61,280 nucleotides of DNA from DASQPR01 sp035713725. Its GTDB lineage: Bacteria; Actinomycetota; Actinomycetes; Mycobacteriales; Micromonosporaceae. How positions within the stretch are numbered: the stretch's first letter is position 1; each line of letters opens with the position of its first letter. Below, one piece after another: positions 30,482-40,011 of this stretch. The stretch lies in NCBI GenBank assembly GCA_035713725.1, contig DASTMZ010000192.1, positions 1 to 61,280 of the forward strand. The letters run 5' to 3'. The position numbers and the translations under genes are program-made. The notes below the pieces were generated by a model, which was given only the letters and a program-made list of their open reading frames with translations, did not search any database and was not told the origin of the DNA.

Positions 30482-31582
30482 ATGTCCGACTTCAAGCCAG
30501 GCCTGGAGGGCGTGGTCGCCTTCGAGACAGAGATCGCCGAACCCGACCGCGAAGGCAGTGCGCTCCGCTACCGAGGCGTCGACATCGAGGACCTGATGGG
30601 TCACGTGTCCTTCGGCAACGTGTGGGCGCTGCTCGTGGACGGCAAGTTCGGTCCCGGCCTGCCGCCGGCCGAGCCGTTTCCGGTGCCTGTCCACTCCGGC
30701 GACATCCGCGTTGACGTGCAGTCCGCGGTCGCCATGCTCGCGCCGTACTGGGGACTCGGCCAGCTGCTCGACATCTCCGACGACCAGGCTCGCGAAGACC
30801 TGGCTCGGGTCAGCGTCACGGCATTGTCGTTCGTCGCGCAGGCGGCTCGCGGCCTCGGGCTGCCGGCCGTGCCGCAGAAGGAAATTGACAAGGCGTCCAC
30901 GATCGTCGAGCGCTTCATGAAGCGGTGGCGCGGCGACCCCGACCCGCGGCACGTGAAGGCGGTCGACTCGTATTTCATCTCCGCCGCGGAACACGGCATG
31001 AACGCCTCTACGTTCACCGCTCGGATCGTCGCGTCGACCGGTGCCGACGTCGCGGCGTGCATCTCGTCGGGCATCGGCGCACTATCCGGACCACTGCACG
31101 GCGGTGCGCCGTCGCGCGTACTCGGGATGATCGAGGGCGTGGAACGCAGCGGCAACGCCGAGGCGTACGTGAAGGATCTGCTCGACCGCGGCGAGCGCCT
31201 GATGGGCTTCGGGCACCGCGTCTATCGCGCCGAGGATCCGCGCGCCCGCGTGCTGCGGCGTACCGCTCGCGAGCTCGGCGCGCCGCGCTTCGAGGTGGCC
31301 GAGGCGCTGGAGAAGGCCGCCCTGGAGGAGTTGCACGCCCGCAAGCCGGACCGCGTGCTCGCCACCAACGTCGAGTTCTGGTCCGCGGTGGTGCTCGACT
31401 TCGCCGAGGTGCCGGCGCACATGTTCACGTCGATGTTCACCTGTGCCCGGGTGGCCGGTTGGAGCGCGCACATTCTGGAGCAGAAGAAGCTGGAACGACT
31501 GGTACGCCCGGCCGCGGTCTACGTGGGACCGCCACCCCGCAAGCCGGACGAGGTCGAGGGCTGGGCCGCGATCGCCCACTGA
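30482..31582 (+). CDS. citA: citrate synthase 2
   Basis: A 366-aa short-type citrate synthase. Landmarks: LRYRGVDIEDL, SAAEHGMNASTFTARIVASTGAD (substrate His), GALSGPLHGGAPSRVL, LMGFGHRVYRAEDPRA, and NVEFWSAVVLDFAEVPAHMFTSMFTCARVAGWSAHILEQ. It condenses acetyl-CoA and oxaloacetate. AGGAGA just upstream supports this ATG rather than the one at 30452. Confidence 0.93.
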   Translation: MSDFKPGLEGVVAFETEIAEPDREGSALRYRGVDIEDLMGHVSFGNVWALLVDGKFGPGLPPAEPFPVPVHSGDIRVDVQSAVAMLAPYWGLGQLLDISDDQAREDLARVSVTALSFVAQAARGLGLPAVPQKEIDKASTIVERFMKRWRGDPDPRHVKAVDSYFISAAEHGMNASTFTARIVASTGADVAACISSGIGALSGPLHGGAPSRVLGMIEGVERSGNAEAYVKDLLDRGERLMGFGHRVYRAEDPRARVLRRTARELGAPRFEVAEALEKAALEELHARKPDRVLATNVEFWSAVVLDFAEVPAHMFTSMFTCARVAGWSAHILEQKKLERLVRPAAVYVGPPPRKPDEVEGWAAIAH

Positions 31583-31626
31583 CCCGCCACCGCCCGGTGA
31601 GAAGGCCGTCTGGCAGGCTGGTGAGC

Positions 31627-32757
31627 ATGGTCTCGAGCACCAGCGGCATCATCATCCCGGCCGATCTACGGCCCGGCGACGGCCGGTTCGGCAGCGGCCC
31701 GGGCAAGATCCGTACGGCCGCGGTGGACGCTCTCGCGGCACGTGGCGCAAGCCTGCTCGGTACGTCGCATCGCCAGGCACCGGTACGCGAGCAGGTGGCC
31801 CGGCTCCGCAGTGCGCTCGCCGACTTCTTCTCGCTCCCGGACGGTTACGAGGTGGTGCTCGGCAACGGGGGTACCAACGCGTTCTGGGACGTCGCCACGT
31901 TCTCGCTGGTGCATGACTGGGCGCAGCTGGCCACGTTCGGCGAGTTCGGTGCAAAGTTCGTCGCCGCGGTGAAATCCGCGCCGTTCCTGGCCGAGCCGAC
32001 GGTACGAAGTGCGCCGGCCGGCAGCGCAATCGATCTCGTCGCGGAGTCCGGAGTGGACACTTACGCGACGGTGCACAACGAGACGCCGACCGGCGTCGCC
32101 GTCCCGGTCGCCCGCGTGATCGGCGCCGACGACGGCGCGCTGATGTTGCACGACGCCACGTCCGGAGCGGGCGGGCTCGACCTCGATGTGACGCAGACCG
32201 ACGTCTATTACTTCGCGCCGCAGAAGTGCTTCGCCTCCGAGGGCGGGCTCTGGATCGCGCTGCTGTCGCCGGCCGCCGTCGAGCGCGCATACCAGATCAA
32301 GGCGATCGGACGCTACACACCGGCGTTTCTCGACCTGGTCACCGCGATCGAAAACTCCCGCCTCGACCAGACGTACAACACGCCGGCGGTCGCGACCGTC
32401 TTCCTGGCCGCCGAACAGACCGACTGGATGAACGCGCAGGGCGGGCTCGCGTGGGCGGCCAAGCGCACTGCCGAGTCCGCCGCGCACTTGTACGGCTGGG
32501 CCGACGCGTCCGCGGTGGCCACGCCGTTCGTGGTCGATCCGGCGCTGCGCTCGCACACGGTGGGCACCATCGATTTCGTCGACGACGTGGACGCCGCCGC
32601 GATCGCCGCGACGCTGCGCACAAACGGGATCGTGGACACCGAGCCATATCGATCGCTCGGCCGCAACCAGCTGCGCATCGGCATGTACCCAGCCGTCGAA
32701 CCGGCCGATGTCGAGGCTTTGACCGCGTGCATCGACTACGTCGTCGAACGGTTGTGA
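31627..32757 (+). CDS. serC: phosphoserine aminotransferase
   Basis: A 376-aa PLP enzyme of the actinobacterial SerC type: IIIPADLRPGDGRFGSGPGKIR at the start, GTSHRQAPV, NGGTNAFWDVATFS, VHNETPTGVAVPV, DATSGAGGLDLDV, and FAPQKCFASEGGLW with the PLP lysine (about residue 200). It makes phosphoserine from phosphohydroxypyruvate. It is 44 bp after citA and probably in the same transcript. Confidence 0.94.
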   Translation: MVSSTSGIIIPADLRPGDGRFGSGPGKIRTAAVDALAARGASLLGTSHRQAPVREQVARLRSALADFFSLPDGYEVVLGNGGTNAFWDVATFSLVHDWAQLATFGEFGAKFVAAVKSAPFLAEPTVRSAPAGSAIDLVAESGVDTYATVHNETPTGVAVPVARVIGADDGALMLHDATSGAGGLDLDVTQTDVYYFAPQKCFASEGGLWIALLSPAAVERAYQIKAIGRYTPAFLDLVTAIENSRLDQTYNTPAVATVFLAAEQTDWMNAQGGLAWAAKRTAESAAHLYGWADASAVATPFVVDPALRSHTVGTIDFVDDVDAAAIAATLRTNGIVDTEPYRSLGRNQLRIGMYPAVEPADVEALTACIDYVVERL

Positions 32758-32934
32758 GGACCGCCTAACGCACGCGGTGACGACGGGCCGTACGGTCACG
32801 AAAAACCTGCGGGTACACACCGCGAGTCGCGGCGCGGCCTCCCGGCCGATCAGGTGCGGTCGGCGTACGGTATGGCGCAGGGTCACGGTCTCGTGGCGCT
32901 GGCCCTTTCGCGCCCATCGATGAGGAGGTCTGCG

Positions 32935-33975
32935 ATGCGGCCGGTTCGCTTCGTCGCTCTCTCCGAGGACGGCCGTGCGTTCGTCCTCGCCGACGAGGTG
33001 GGACGGCTGCTCGCGCTGCCGGTTGACGATCGCCTGACGTCCGCGATGACTGTCGATCGGGCGCAGGTCAAGGTGCCGGAGCCGGATCCGAATTCGGTGC
33101 TGTCGCCCCGCGACATCCAGGCGCGCATTCGGGCCGGCGAAACCGCCGACGAAGTGGCGCGGCTCAGCGGCGTCCCGGTCGACCGCATCCTGCGCTACGC
33201 GGGCCCGGTGCTTCAGGAACGCGCGATGCTTGCCCAGCACGCTCGGCGTACCAAGCTCAAGGGGCACGACCGCAACGCCACGCTCGCGCAGGTCGTGGAC
33301 GCCCGGCTCAGCCAGCACGGCGTCGACTCCGAGAAGATCGCGTGGGACGCATACCGCAGAGACGACGGCACATGGCGCGTCGTGGCGACGTGGCCGAGCG
33401 GGAAGGCGAGCGCTCAGGCGGTCTGGGAGCTGGACAAGGCGCGTCAGATCGTCAGCGCGCACGACGACATGGCCGTCTACCTGAGCGTCGAACGCGCGTC
33501 GCCGGTGCTGGGTCAGGAGATTTACGGACGTGGGCTCGCGATGCCACGCGAGTCCGGTCGCGGCGACCTGTCGCGCGGTGATCTCGCCCGTAGCGACGCA
33601 GCGCGTGGCGGGCACGAACCGATGCGCCCGGCGCCCGACACCGCACGTCGCGAGACGCGACCGAACCGACCAGATCCGGTGCGTGCCGGTCGCGACGCGC
33701 TGCTGGCGACTCTCGAACGGCCGCTCGCGAGCGACCCCGATGCCGGCGACACTGGGCCGCGCCCACGAGCGCTCACCCGGCCGCGGACGGGCGGCGCCTT
33801 CGACACCGATCCGGACCAGCCGCTCGACGCGCCGGCCGTGCCATCGCTTGCCGTCTTGCGCCCGCGCCGCAACCCCATCCAAGAGGCGGACGGCACCGAC
33901 GAGAAGCCACGCAAGCGCGCGCCGAGCTGGGATGACGTCCTGTTCGGTTCGGCGCCGGCACGCGAGTCGAGCTGA
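32935..33975 (+). CDS. sepH: septation protein SepH
   Basis: A 346-aa protein. The N-terminal DUF3071 region (MRPVRFVALSEDGRAFVLADE...LSPRDIQARIRAGETADEVARLSGVPVDRILRYAGPV) carries the helix-turn-helix of SepH, which binds FtsZ and supports division in sporulating actinomycetes. The C-terminal 150 residues are charged and disordered. GAGGAGG before the ATG sets the start. serC upstream is a common neighbour. Confidence 0.9.
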   Translation: MRPVRFVALSEDGRAFVLADEVGRLLALPVDDRLTSAMTVDRAQVKVPEPDPNSVLSPRDIQARIRAGETADEVARLSGVPVDRILRYAGPVLQERAMLAQHARRTKLKGHDRNATLAQVVDARLSQHGVDSEKIAWDAYRRDDGTWRVVATWPSGKASAQAVWELDKARQIVSAHDDMAVYLSVERASPVLGQEIYGRGLAMPRESGRGDLSRGDLARSDAARGGHEPMRPAPDTARRETRPNRPDPVRAGRDALLATLERPLASDPDAGDTGPRPRALTRPRTGGAFDTDPDQPLDAPAVPSLAVLRPRRNPIQEADGTDEKPRKRAPSWDDVLFGSAPARESS

Positions 33976-33993
33976 CCCTCGTCCCGACGCAGT

Positions 33994-34009
33994 GGGCGGC
34001 TGACCGCCC
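33994..34009 (+). terminator. short hairpin after sepH
   Basis: GGGCGG-CTGA-CCGCCC is a perfect 6-bp stem with a 4-nt loop, 18 bp after the sepH stop. No T run follows, so it is only a weak candidate. Confidence 0.4.
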
Positions 34010-34048
34010 CGCCGACCGCTTGGTCACTTGCGTGGCAGAGTGGGCGCC

Positions 34049-35035
34049 ATGGACTACACGAATCTGGGCCGCACCGGGCTGAAGGTCAGCCGACTCTGTC
34101 TCGGCACGATGAACTTCGGCCCACAGACCGACGAGCCCGCGAGTCACGCCATCATGGACCGCGCACTCGATCACGGCATCAACTTCTTCGACACCGCCGA
34201 CGTCTACGGCTGGAAGCTCGGCGAAGGCATCACGGAGCAAATCATCGGGCGATGGTTCGCCCAGGGCGGCGGACGGCGCGAGAAGGTCGTGCTCGCCACC
34301 AAGGTGTACGGCAGATCCAGCGACTGGCCCAACGACCAGGGCCTGTCTGCTCGACACATCATCCAGGCGTGCAACGACTCCCTGCGGCGGCTGCAGACCG
34401 ACTGGATCGACCTCTACCAGATGCATCACGTCGATCGCGCGACACCGTGGGAAGAGATCTGGCAGGCGATGGAGATCCTCGTCGCCCAGGGCAAGGTCCG
34501 CTACGTCGGCTCCTCCAACTTCGCCGGGTGGCACATCGCGGTCGCGCAGGCCGAGGCGGCGAAGCGAAACTTCCTCGGACTGGTCTCCGAGCAGTGCATC
34601 TACAACCTCATGACCCGATTCGTGGAACTCGAGGTCGTGCCGTCCGCGATCGCGCACGGCATCGGGATCATTCCGTGGTCGCCGCTGCATGGCGGGCTGC
34701 TCAGCGGCGCGATCCGCAAGGAACGCGAGGGATCCGGTGCCCGGTCGAAGACCGGCCGGTCGGCGGAGGGCCTCGCGGAGAACCGGGACACCATCGAGGC
34801 GTACGAGAAGCTCGCCGCTGAGATCGGGCACGATCCCGCGAACGTGGCGCTCGCCTGGTTGCTGTCGCGGCCCGGCGTCACCGCGCCGATCATCGGCCCA
34901 CGCACGATGGAGCAGCTGGACGGCCCGCTCGACGCGTTGTCGATCGAGTTGGACTCGTCGACGTTGACGCGGCTCGACGAGATGTTCCCGGCGGTCGGCA
35001 ACGGCGGTCCAGGTCCGGAGGCGTGGGCCTGGTAG
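34049..35035 (+). CDS. aldo/keto reductase
   Basis: A 328-aa AKR: MDYTNLGRTGLKVSRLCLGTMNFG, GINFFDTADVYG with catalytic Asp and Tyr, KVVLATKVYG with Lys, IDLYQMHHVDRATPWEE with His, VRYVGSSNFAGW, GIIPWSPLHGGLLSG and VTAPIIGPRTMEQLDG. It reduces carbonyls with NADPH; the substrate is unknown. A strong terminator follows. Confidence 0.92.
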   Translation: MDYTNLGRTGLKVSRLCLGTMNFGPQTDEPASHAIMDRALDHGINFFDTADVYGWKLGEGITEQIIGRWFAQGGGRREKVVLATKVYGRSSDWPNDQGLSARHIIQACNDSLRRLQTDWIDLYQMHHVDRATPWEEIWQAMEILVAQGKVRYVGSSNFAGWHIAVAQAEAAKRNFLGLVSEQCIYNLMTRFVELEVVPSAIAHGIGIIPWSPLHGGLLSGAIRKEREGSGARSKTGRSAEGLAENRDTIEAYEKLAAEIGHDPANVALAWLLSRPGVTAPIIGPRTMEQLDGPLDALSIELDSSTLTRLDEMFPAVGNGGPGPEAWAW

Positions 35036-35052
35036 TCGTCGCACTAAGAAAG

Positions 35053-35089
35053 CGATGCCCCGCCGGGATTCGTTTCTGGCGGGGCATCG
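35053..35089 (+). terminator. rho-independent-type terminator
   Basis: CGATGCCCCGCC (35053-35064) pairs perfectly over 12 bp with GGCGGGGCATCG (35078-35089) around a 13-nt loop. It lies between the convergent aldo/keto reductase and membrane-protein genes and can serve both. Confidence 0.85.
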
Positions 35090-35152
35090 TCGTGACGGGC
35101 CGGCGGGGTGACGGGGGTCCCCCGCCGGCGTATCGAAGTCGAACGTCTGGAT

Positions 35153-36220
35153 TTACGACGTCGGAGAGACGCCTGCCGCGACCCGGATCAGGTCGGCATT
35201 CGAGAGCGGCCCGTTCACCGGCTCGTGCACCGCGTAGACGAAGTCGGGGCGCAACACGTACACCGTCACCTGGCCCGCATCTTCGTTGATCTTGGCAGGG
35301 TATCCACCGACGGTGATCGCCGTGCCGGTGGCCTCTTTCTCGAGGCTGGGCCTGATGTTCAGCCCGACGGCGTCGTCAGTCGACTGGTCGCCCAGCTGGT
35401 CAGGCGCCGACAGCAGGAACACGGTCTCGGTGCCGGTCGGCTCGGCGTCGAACTCCTGGAACGCCACCTGGTAGCCGTGCGGCGCAAGAGCGAGCTTGAA
35501 TGTCAACGCGCCGGGCCGGTGCGGGCGTTCGACCAGACCGTTCGCGTACTGCTTCACCTGGCTCGACGTCAGGCCATGAGCCTGCACCGCCACCCACTTG
35601 CCGTGCAGCTTCCATTCGATCAGCACGCCGCCGGGTTGGCCGTCGATGTTACCGGTGTAGATCGTCGCCGGATGGCCGCTCACCGTGGTCGACTTGTGCG
35701 TCGCCCCGCTGGCGTCGACCGGCACGGTGGTGTCGTTGACGCTCGCCATTAGGAACTTGTTGCTGTTGGCCGAGCTGTAGACGAGCCGGACCTGACCGAC
35801 GGTCTTACCTTCGGTCGGCTTGGGCAGCCCGGCCGGCGTAAACGTCGGGTTCATCGGGAACGCGACCGGCGTAAACGCGGGCGCGCCCAACGCCACGCGC
35901 GAGGCACGGTCCGGCACGGGTGCATTAGTCGCGGCCGGTGGACTCGTCGCGGTGATCGTGGGAGTCGTGGTGGTAGCGCCCTGCGCGGCAGGGTTCAATG
36001 CGTGGCCGGTGTGCCGGGCAGCGGTCAGCACATAGGGCGTACCGACTGCCACCGCGACCGCTACGGCAGCGGCAATGCCGGCCACGCCGGCCCGGTGGCG
36101 TACGCGCAGGCGGTGGGACCGCGTGCGTACCGCATCGAGTGTTCCCGCGCCGTCCGGCGCCTCCTGGGCGTGAGCGTGGAGCGAGTCGCGCACTTCCCGA
36201 TCGAGATCGTCAAGGTTCAT
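35153..36220 (-). CDS. membrane protein partnered with the sigma factor (possible anti-sigma)
   Basis: A 355-aa protein. Residues 1-45 are hydrophilic (MNLDDLDREVRDSLHAHAQEAP), a membrane helix spans about 46-68, then a Thr/Pro linker and a C-terminal outside domain with YSSANSNKFLMASVND and VSGHPATIYTG. The start overlaps the sigma gene stop (ATGA). The membrane-linked partner of a SigE-type sigma factor is often its regulator, which is the inferred role here; no zinc-binding anti-sigma motif is visible. Confidence 0.78.
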   Translation of the reverse strand: MNLDDLDREVRDSLHAHAQEAPDGAGTLDAVRTRSHRLRVRHRAGVAGIAAAVAVAVAVGTPYVLTAARHTGHALNPAAQGATTTTPTITATSPPAATNAPVPDRASRVALGAPAFTPVAFPMNPTFTPAGLPKPTEGKTVGQVRLVYSSANSNKFLMASVNDTTVPVDASGATHKSTTVSGHPATIYTGNIDGQPGGVLIEWKLHGKWVAVQAHGLTSSQVKQYANGLVERPHRPGALTFKLALAPHGYQVAFQEFDAEPTGTETVFLLSAPDQLGDQSTDDAVGLNIRPSLEKEATGTAITVGGYPAKINEDAGQVTVYVLRPDFVYAVHEPVNGPLSNADLIRVAAGVSPTS

Positions 36221-36723
36221 CGTCGGTCTCCCTGTGGTTGGGTGATTGGCCGCGACAAGCCCGCCCGTAGCGTGCCCAACGCTCGTGAGGCGTGCACTCG
36301 CACGGTGACCGGGGCGCACCCCAGCACATCGGCGATCCGCCGGTCGTCGAGGTCCTCGTAGAACCGCAGCACCATGACCGCACGTTGCGCCCGCGGCAGG
36401 GTGGCCAGCAGCGACCACATCTCGTCCCGCGTGGCGAGCTGCTGCGTGAAGTCCCCGGACGCGGCACCCGGCTCCGGCGGATCGGCGAGCACCTTCTCGG
36501 TGCTCACCCGCCGACGGCGCCACGACAGGTGCGCCCGGACCAGGGCGGTGCGCAGGTACGCATTCGGGTTCTCCGACTCGATGCGACCCCAGTGCCGATG
36601 CGTCCTGGACAGAACATCCTGCACCAGATCCTCGGCAAGGAACCGGTCACCACACAGCACGTACGCGAAGCGAAGCAGTCGTCCGCTGCTCGCGGCCACG
36701 TATTCCTCGAACGATTCCCGCAT
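36217..36723 (-). CDS. SigE-family ECF RNA polymerase sigma factor
   Basis: A 168-aa sigma factor. Region 2 (FEEYVAASSGRLLRFAYVLCGDRFLAEDLVQDVLSRTHRHW) binds the -10 element and region 4 (LATLPRAQRAVMVLRFYEDLDDRRIADVLGCAPVTVRVHASRALGTLR) the -35. It matches the short SigE-50-type family common in actinomycetes. It is translationally coupled to the membrane protein downstream. Confidence 0.93.
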   Translation of the reverse strand: MRESFEEYVAASSGRLLRFAYVLCGDRFLAEDLVQDVLSRTHRHWGRIESENPNAYLRTALVRAHLSWRRRRVSTEKVLADPPEPGAASGDFTQQLATRDEMWSLLATLPRAQRAVMVLRFYEDLDDRRIADVLGCAPVTVRVHASRALGTLRAGLSRPITQPQGDRR

Positions 36724-36808
36724 CCGCGCTCCTCACGGTCGCTGCCCGCGGCTTTGTTGGCTGCCACGTTGAACGCGGTGAGCGGCGTGGAGTGTTTACC
36801 GAGTTGGC

Positions 36809-37381
36809 TTATCCGACGTGCTGGACGGACAGCGGGTCGTGGCGCGGATGCGGTCCGACGTGGGACTCGACCAGGGTGATCTCGGTGAGTGTCCACCACG
36901 GGCCTTCATATGTCGACAGGTTCGCCACGTCGTCCCGCAGGTCGGACCCGGCGATCCGGGCGCCCGGCCGGGCGATGGTGAGGTGTGCGCGGAACGGTTT
37001 GTGGTCGAACGGGAGCCGGGCACGACGGAGCTCGGCTCGGACCGTACCCGCCAACGAACCCAGGCCCGCCACGTCGCCGTCGGCACCGACCCACAGCAGG
37101 GCGAACCGACCACGTCCGAACGTCCCCCCGCCGGCGAGCCGCACCATCGGCGGTGACCCATCGAACCGCTGAGCGGCGGCCTCTACCGCGCCCACCACGT
37201 CGTCGCGGCGATCGTCGGCGACGTCGCCCAGGAAGGCCAGGGTGAGATGCCAGAGTTGCCGCGCCGTCACGCGCGCGTTCACGCCAGCGGCCGCGGCGCG
37301 ACCGACATGCATCGTCGAGATCTGATCGGCTAGGTCGTCGAGTGCCGCGGCGGACGGATATGCCGCGACGAACAACCTCAC
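36809..37381 (-). CDS. thpR: RNA 2',3'-cyclic phosphodiesterase
   Basis: A 190-aa 2H phosphoesterase with the two H-x-T-x motifs, HLTLAFLG (about 46-53) and HLTIARPG (about 136-143), in the LigT/ThpR layout (MRLFVAAYP start). It opens 2',3'-cyclic phosphates on RNA. It overlaps the upstream gene by ATGA. Confidence 0.91.
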   Translation of the reverse strand: MRLFVAAYPSAAALDDLADQISTMHVGRAAAAGVNARVTARQLWHLTLAFLGDVADDRRDDVVGAVEAAAQRFDGSPPMVRLAGGGTFGRGRFALLWVGADGDVAGLGSLAGTVRAELRRARLPFDHKPFRAHLTIARPGARIAGSDLRDDVANLSTYEGPWWTLTEITLVESHVGPHPRHDPLSVQHVG

Positions 37382-37812
37382 CCGTCGACGTCCTGCTCGA
37401 TGTCCGCTTCGCTCATCACGAGGCCGGTGCTCGACAGCGCACTCGTCACCCGTTCGCGCTCGACGTCGAGATCGAAGCCGGTCAACTCGTCGAGCCGGTG
37501 CTCGATGCCGAGCGCGCGGCAGCCGTTGGCAAGCTGCTTGTCGAATTGCGTGGTGAGGATCGTGTAGCCGAGCGAGCCGAGCATCGCCGTCCGGCGCGCC
37601 GCGCCGATGCGTCGCAGATCCGTCGCGATCTTCTCCAGCGGAGGTCCGACCGGCACCGGCAAGACCAGCTCACGCGTCTTGCGAGCCCGGCGACGACGCC
37701 TGGCCAGTGCCTCCAACATGGTTTCCGCGTAGATGATCGCCAACACGATGAGCGGCACGGCAGTCAGCGTGGCAAGGGCAAACATCGCCACACTCGCCCA
37801 GACCCATGTCAC
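37378..37812 (-). CDS. membrane protein of unknown function
   Basis: A 144-aa protein with one N-terminal membrane helix (WASVAMFALATLTAVPLIVLAII) and a basic RRRRRARKTRE segment. The helical remainder is cytoplasmic or coiled. It is coupled to thpR by a 4-nt overlap. I do not recognise a family. Confidence 0.72.
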   Translation of the reverse strand: MTWVWASVAMFALATLTAVPLIVLAIIYAETMLEALARRRRRARKTRELVLPVPVGPPLEKIATDLRRIGAARRTAMLGSLGYTILTTQFDKQLANGCRALGIEHRLDELTGFDLDVERERVTSALSSTGLVMSEADIEQDVDG

Positions 37813-37937
37813 GTTGGGTCACGCTAAGCCCGATAGGCAACGATCGCTACCAGATTTGTGCCAATCACGGATCGTGAAGGCGAAGTTTCGCGTTTGGCGT
37901 AGGCCGGCGCGCACTCGCCTTCCCGATCGGACGCTCG

Positions 37938-39458
37938 TCATGACGCGCGCTGCAACGCTGGCTCGGGTTCGATGGACGCGCCCGGCTCGATCGGAATCGC
38001 TGGCTCGATCGGGATTGCGGGCTCGATCGGGATGGCGGGTTCGAGGGTCGTGCCGGCGGCGTCGGCGAACGCACCGGGCTCGTCGGTGGCGAGGGCGTCT
38101 GCGGCAGCGGCGGATTCGCCCGGCAGCACGGCATCCAGCGGCACCCTCGGCCGGACGGTCAGCCGCATCTGATCGCGATCCAACCGCAGCCGTACGCCGT
38201 GCCGGCGCTGTTCCAACGCGAACACGACGACCGCGGCAACCAGCGTCACGGCACCCCCGGCCCAGATCGACGTACGCGGACCGAACGTCTCGCCGACCCA
38301 GCCGACCACCGGCGCACCGATCGGCGTCGTACCCATGAACACGAGTACGTAGAGCGCCATCACCCGGCCTCGGACAACCGCCTCGGTGCCCATTTGTACC
38401 CGCTGATTCGCGGCCTGGGCGAAGAAGATCATCGCGAACCCGGTCGGCACCAGCAGCGCGAGCGTGAGCAGGAACGACGGCGCCATGCCGAGGATCGTCT
38501 CCAACAAGCCGAACAGCACGGCCGCGCCGGTCACCAACCAGGTCGACGGCCGTCCCTTGCGCGCGCTGCCCGCCAGCGCACCGCTCAACGCGCCGACCGC
38601 GAGGAACGTCGACAGCAGACCGAACTCACCGGCGCCACGGTGGAAGACGTTCTTAGCCAACACCGGCAGCGTGACGGAGAAGTTGAACGCGAAGAGTCCC
38701 GCGATGAGGATGAGGATCATCGGAATTGCGAGGTCGCGACGGTGGCGTACGTAGCGGAAGCCGTCCGTGATGTGCGCCTCGCCGGCCTTCGCGCGCGCCG
38801 CCAGATCGCGGTGCAACTGCGCCGGCACCATGCGGCTCAGCGCCACCAACGGTGCGATGAACGTGAACGCGTTGAGGACGAAGGCCGTACCCGTGCCGAA
38901 CAGGGCGATCGTCACGCCACCGATCGCCGGGCCGATGATGCGCGCGCCGTTGAACACCGCGGAGTTCAGCGACAGCGCGTTGGGCAGCAGGTCGCGACCG
39001 ACCATCTCGGAGACGAACGACTGCCGGGCCGGTGTGTCGAGCGCGCCACACGTGCCCCAGGCGGCAGCGAAGCAGAACACCATCCACAACTCGATCGAGC
39101 CGCTGACCACCAGCACGCCCATCACCGTTGCCAGCACCGCGTAACAGCTCTGGGTCACCATCAAGATGCGGCGCTTATCGAAGCGGTCGGCAAGCTTGCC
39201 GCCGAGCAGGGTGAGCAGTAGGACGGGCGTGAACTGCAACGCGGTGACCAGGCCGAGCGCAGACGGCGAGTTGTGCGACAACTTCAGCACGAGCCAGTCC
39301 TGCGCCGTGACCTGCATCCAGTTGCCTAGCAACGACACCAGCTGCCCGCTCGCGAACAGCCGGTAATTGCGTACGGTCAACGCGCGAAATGTAGTTTTCA
39401 GCCGTCCCTGCACGGTGTGGTTCCGCCTCCCGGGGATGTCGCAAAGTTCGCTGGTCAT
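37938..39458 (-). CDS. MFS transporter with proline-rich C-terminal repeat
   Basis: A 506-aa exporter of the EntS-like (TIGR00900-type) group: FRALTVRNYRLFASGQLVSLLGNWMQ, LLGGKLADRFDKRRILM, ARQSFVSEMVGRDLLPNALSLNSAVFNGARIIGPAIGG. Twelve hydrophobic segments fit. The cytoplasmic tail carries a three-fold IPIEPA repeat. The MarR gene lies 28 bp upstream in the same direction, so the pair is probably one operon under that repressor. Substrate unknown. Confidence 0.9.
   Translation of the reverse strand: MTSELCDIPGRRNHTVQGRLKTTFRALTVRNYRLFASGQLVSLLGNWMQVTAQDWLVLKLSHNSPSALGLVTALQFTPVLLLTLLGGKLADRFDKRRILMVTQSCYAVLATVMGVLVVSGSIELWMVFCFAAAWGTCGALDTPARQSFVSEMVGRDLLPNALSLNSAVFNGARIIGPAIGGVTIALFGTGTAFVLNAFTFIAPLVALSRMVPAQLHRDLAARAKAGEAHITDGFRYVRHRRDLAIPMILILIAGLFAFNFSVTLPVLAKNVFHRGAGEFGLLSTFLAVGALSGALAGSARKGRPSTWLVTGAAVLFGLLETILGMAPSFLLTLALLVPTGFAMIFFAQAANQRVQMGTEAVVRGRVMALYVLVFMGTTPIGAPVVGWVGETFGPRTSIWAGGAVTLVAAVVVFALEQRRHGVRLRLDRDQMRLTVRPRVPLDAVLPGESAAAADALATDEPGAFADAAGTTLEPAIPIEPAIPIEPAIPIEPGASIEPEPALQRAS
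37976..38041 (-). repeat. 18-bp tandem repeat coding for the MFS tail
   Basis: Three near-identical 18-bp units (GCTCGATCGGGATTGCGG type) encode successive IPIEPA hexapeptides near the transporter's C-terminus. Unit number may vary between strains. Confidence 0.6.
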
Positions 39459-39486
39459 CTGTTCTGGTGTGTTACCGGCATGTCAG

Positions 39487-39972
39487 TCAGGTGTCGGTGC
39501 GTGCGATGCGGACCAGGATCTCGGCCGCCGCGCGCAGTGTGTCGCGCTCGCCATCGTCGAGCGCGGCCAACTGTTTGGTAAGCCACGCGTCGCGGACCCG
39601 ACGGTTCTCGGTCAGCACCGCACGACCACGCGCCGTCGTCGACAGGATCACCTGACGGCCGTCGGTCGGATGCGGTACGCGTTCGACCAGCCCGAGGTCG
39701 GTCAGCCTGCCCACGATGCGGGTCATGGTCGGCGGCTGCACACGCTCGAGATCGGCCAGCTCACGCGGCGTCAAGGCAGCGGACAGTTCGAGACTGGTCA
39801 GCGCGGACAGCTGGGTCTGCGTCAACTCGCCGACCGGCCGCACCTGACGCAGCCGGCGATTCAAACGCATCATTCCGTCACGTAGATCGGTCGCGAGCCC
39901 GGCCGCGGTGGCGATGCGCGAACCTGCGTCGAGGCCCGGACGGCGCTGCGTTCTTGACCGGCCGGCGGCCAT
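39487..39972 (-). CDS. MarR-family transcriptional regulator
   Basis: A 161-aa winged-helix protein: LTQTQLSALTSLELSAALTPRELADLERVQPPTMTRIVGRLTDLGLVERVPHPTDGRQVILSTT covers the DNA-reading helix and wing. It probably represses the exporter gene downstream and itself, and palindromic AT-rich sequence lies directly upstream (40012-40043). Confidence 0.92.
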   Translation of the reverse strand: MAAGRSRTQRRPGLDAGSRIATAAGLATDLRDGMMRLNRRLRQVRPVGELTQTQLSALTSLELSAALTPRELADLERVQPPTMTRIVGRLTDLGLVERVPHPTDGRQVILSTTARGRAVLTENRRVRDAWLTKQLAALDDGERDTLRAAAEILVRIARTDT

Positions 39973-40011
39973 GCTCACCACCACCCTCCAGCGGGTTCTG
40001 TCAGCTAGCTC

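Noticed and set aside
30925..32757. A 610-aa protein joining part of citA with serC
   Set aside because: The first 234 codons are a shifted frame of citrate synthase; serC begins at 31627 with its normal N-terminus.
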